This document shows positions 6,537 to 7,643 of a stretch of 7,643 bases of DNA, one piece after another. The position numbers and the translations under genes are program-made. Every line of letters begins with the position of its first letter. The stretch's first letter is position 1. Location: contig CAZGQY010000191.1 of NCBI GenBank assembly GCA_964528035.1, forward strand, positions 1-7,643. The letters run 5' to 3'. The notes under the pieces were generated by a model, which was not told where the DNA came from, searched no databases, and saw only the letters and a program-made list of their open reading frames with translations. Source of the DNA: CAZGQY01 sp964528035. Its GTDB lineage: Bacteria; Pseudomonadota; Gammaproteobacteria; Methylococcales; UBA1147.

Positions 6537-7574
6537 TCAATGCTCCAGTTCAGAACCCATTTCTGCAAGAACTTGTCTGGCATCGTCAAATTGAAATCGG
6601 TGGATTAAATAACTTAACTGGTTTACTCGATCAGTTTGTTTGAGTAACTCGGGTTCATCCGTAATAATTGACAGCAAATCTATCGCTTCTGCATCACCTT
6701 CACTTAACAAGCGATCCATCCGCAAAAGCCAGTCCATTGGTTGCTCTCGAGCCTGTGACTCCTGTCGGTTTTTTCGCAGGGTACCGATGGTTATTTTTTC
6801 ATACTGCTTAAGCTCAACCATTACCTGATTAAATTCCGTACTGAATCGCTGAAACGCAAGATCAATAGCCTCTGTATTTCTTACCCGCACGCTCGCGTCC
6901 AGTAACCTCGACGATTTATATAATGCTGCGGCTGCAATATTGGCTGCGATACTGGCAATGGTATGAGCAATTCGTTCCACTGTCTTGAATTCTGAATTTG
7001 ATAGTGCAACAGAAATAGTGTCAAGGTCATTATGGTGATCCTGGATGAAATCATGAAGCAACTTGATATAAAGAGATTTGTTATTACCAACATGTGCAAT
7101 ACCTTGTTGGGTATCAATAGCGGTATGACGCCCTAATTTCAATGGTGGAAAATCTGAATCCGTATGGTTACTTATTGGCTCCAGGTCTGCCCACGGAATC
7201 CAGCGGCGCAGTGTTTCATAAAGCTGGTAGCTACTTATGGGTTTAGCTACAAAATCACTCATTCCGGCATCAAGAGCTTCCTGCCGATCACGATGCAAAG
7301 CGTTACCTGTTGTCGCAATGATGGGGATTTCAGGGTGATCACGCCGAATTATACTTGTGGCCGTCATACCGTCCATTTGTGGCATCTGAATGTCCATGAA
7401 GATCAGATCAAAATGAGTCTTTTCGATACACGCCAACGCTTCCAAACCATTGATCGCAAGTGTGACCCTCGTTTTCAATTGTTCCAACAATTCCAGCATT
7501 ACCTGTTGGTTAACGCGATTATCTTCGACCAAAAGCACTCGGGGAAATTGTTTATCCACAGAATATTGATCCAA
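6537..7574 (-). CDS. Receiver-Hpt protein, possibly the C-terminal part of a hybrid kinase
   Basis: Encodes 345 residues from a TTG at 7574, the only standard start codon in frame between the in-frame stop at 7637-7635 and the receiver. Residues ~11-126 form a receiver domain of the hybrid-kinase type: E17/D18, phospho-acceptor D61 (MDIQMPQMDG), T88/T89 and K111. Residues ~155-258 form an Hpt-like helical domain with candidate phospho-acceptor H204, but HxxKG is H-T-I-A-S, lacking the usual Lys and Gly. The tail (~280-345: LLSEGDAEAIDLL, FQFDDARQVL) resembles the C-terminal tail of BarA/EvgS-like hybrid sensors. A natural free-standing receiver-Hpt protein is the alternative to truncation. 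A repeat copy begins 20 bases upstream. The ribosome-binding site is weak (AGAAGA about 11 bases upstream). It likely heads an operon with the GGDEF-EAL gene. Confidence 0.88.
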   Translation of the reverse strand: MDQYSVDKQFPRVLLVEDNRVNQQVMLELLEQLKTRVTLAINGLEALACIEKTHFDLIFMDIQMPQMDGMTATSIIRRDHPEIPIIATTGNALHRDRQEALDAGMSDFVAKPISSYQLYETLRRWIPWADLEPISNHTDSDFPPLKLGRHTAIDTQQGIAHVGNNKSLYIKLLHDFIQDHHNDLDTISVALSNSEFKTVERIAHTIASIAANIAAAALYKSSRLLDASVRVRNTEAIDLAFQRFSTEFNQVMVELKQYEKITIGTLRKNRQESQAREQPMDWLLRMDRLLSEGDAEAIDLLSIITDEPELLKQTDRVNQLSYLIHRFQFDDARQVLAEMGSELEH

Positions 7575-7593
7575 ATTTGAATTTTCTTCTCTT

Positions 7594-7643
7594 AGGAGCG
7601 AGGTTTTAATAATATGCGAAAGAATGACGCAGGATTATTGTTT
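7594..7643 (-). repeat. Palindromic repeat element, copy 3 (partial)
   Basis: The outer 50 bases of the same hairpin element, cut by the window end. They match the reverse complement of 4586-4635 at 48 of 50 positions by hand alignment, starting AGGAGCGAGG and preceded by TTA (7592-7594). The orientation is opposite to the central copy and the same as the copy at 1-85. It lies immediately upstream of the receiver-Hpt start, so any promoter for that gene must be inside or beyond the element. Confidence 0.92.

Noticed and set aside
7164..7580. A 138-codon plus-strand frame opposite the receiver domain.
   Set aside because: It is the complement of a well-supported receiver-Hpt gene, and its translation shows no domain features.
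1..7643. CRISPR array or integron-like array of repeats.
   Set aside because: The repeats are three ~160 bp palindromes kilobases apart in mixed orientation, with no short regular spacing and no cas or integrase gene.
7594..7643. Outward-facing promoter in the repeat driving the receiver-Hpt operon.
   Set aside because: The AT-rich arm offers -10-like TATTAT hexamers, but no acceptable -35 at 16-18 bases is visible in the part within the window.

Overview
The window looks like a stretch of chromosome from a sulfur-metabolising gammaproteobacterium with moderate GC content. The basis is gene content and protein style: a persulfide dioxygenase-rhodanese fusion, MobA and FdhD, and a receiver-Hpt / receiver-GGDEF-EAL signalling pair. 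The genus cannot be read from the sequence. The window starts and ends inside copies of the same dispersed repeat, which suggests a contig that broke at a repeat.

Layout. Positions 1-85 are half of a palindromic repeat. A 163-base leader with a 9+9 bp inverted repeat follows, then a (+) gene for a persulfide dioxygenase fused to a rhodanese (249-1346). On the (-) strand, overlapping its stop codon, lies a decayed HicA-type toxin gene (1343-1491). Two (-) strand genes for small predicted lipoproteins follow: a cysteine-containing protein of unknown function (1586-1987) and a DUF302 protein (2177-2644). A divergent intergenic region with a candidate promoter and palindrome leads to mobA (2821-3420) and fdhD (3435-4283) on the (+) strand, 14 bases apart and probably co-transcribed. 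A complete ~160 bp hairpin element (4474-4635) sits between fdhD and the convergent signalling genes. Those run on the (-) strand as a likely two-gene operon: receiver-Hpt (7574 to 6537), then receiver-GGDEF-EAL (6486 to 4675). The third repeat copy begins only 20 bases upstream of the receiver-Hpt start and runs off the window end.

How the genes work together. The fusion enzyme oxidises glutathione persulfide to sulfite and handles thiosulfate-level sulfane sulfur. MobA makes the guanine-dinucleotide form of the molybdenum cofactor, and FdhD sulfurates that cofactor for formate dehydrogenase. The left and middle parts are thus sulfur and molybdenum-cofactor chemistry. The right part is a separate signalling module in which both receivers look intact but the Hpt, GGDEF and EAL domains all lack conserved active-site residues. 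This suggests phosphorylation-controlled binding proteins, not enzymes.

The strongest unusual signals are the palindromic mobile-like repeat family (three copies in 7.6 kb), the multiply degenerate c-di-GMP protein that keeps its RxxD inhibitory site, the possible truncation of a hybrid kinase at a repeat boundary, and the fossil hicA.
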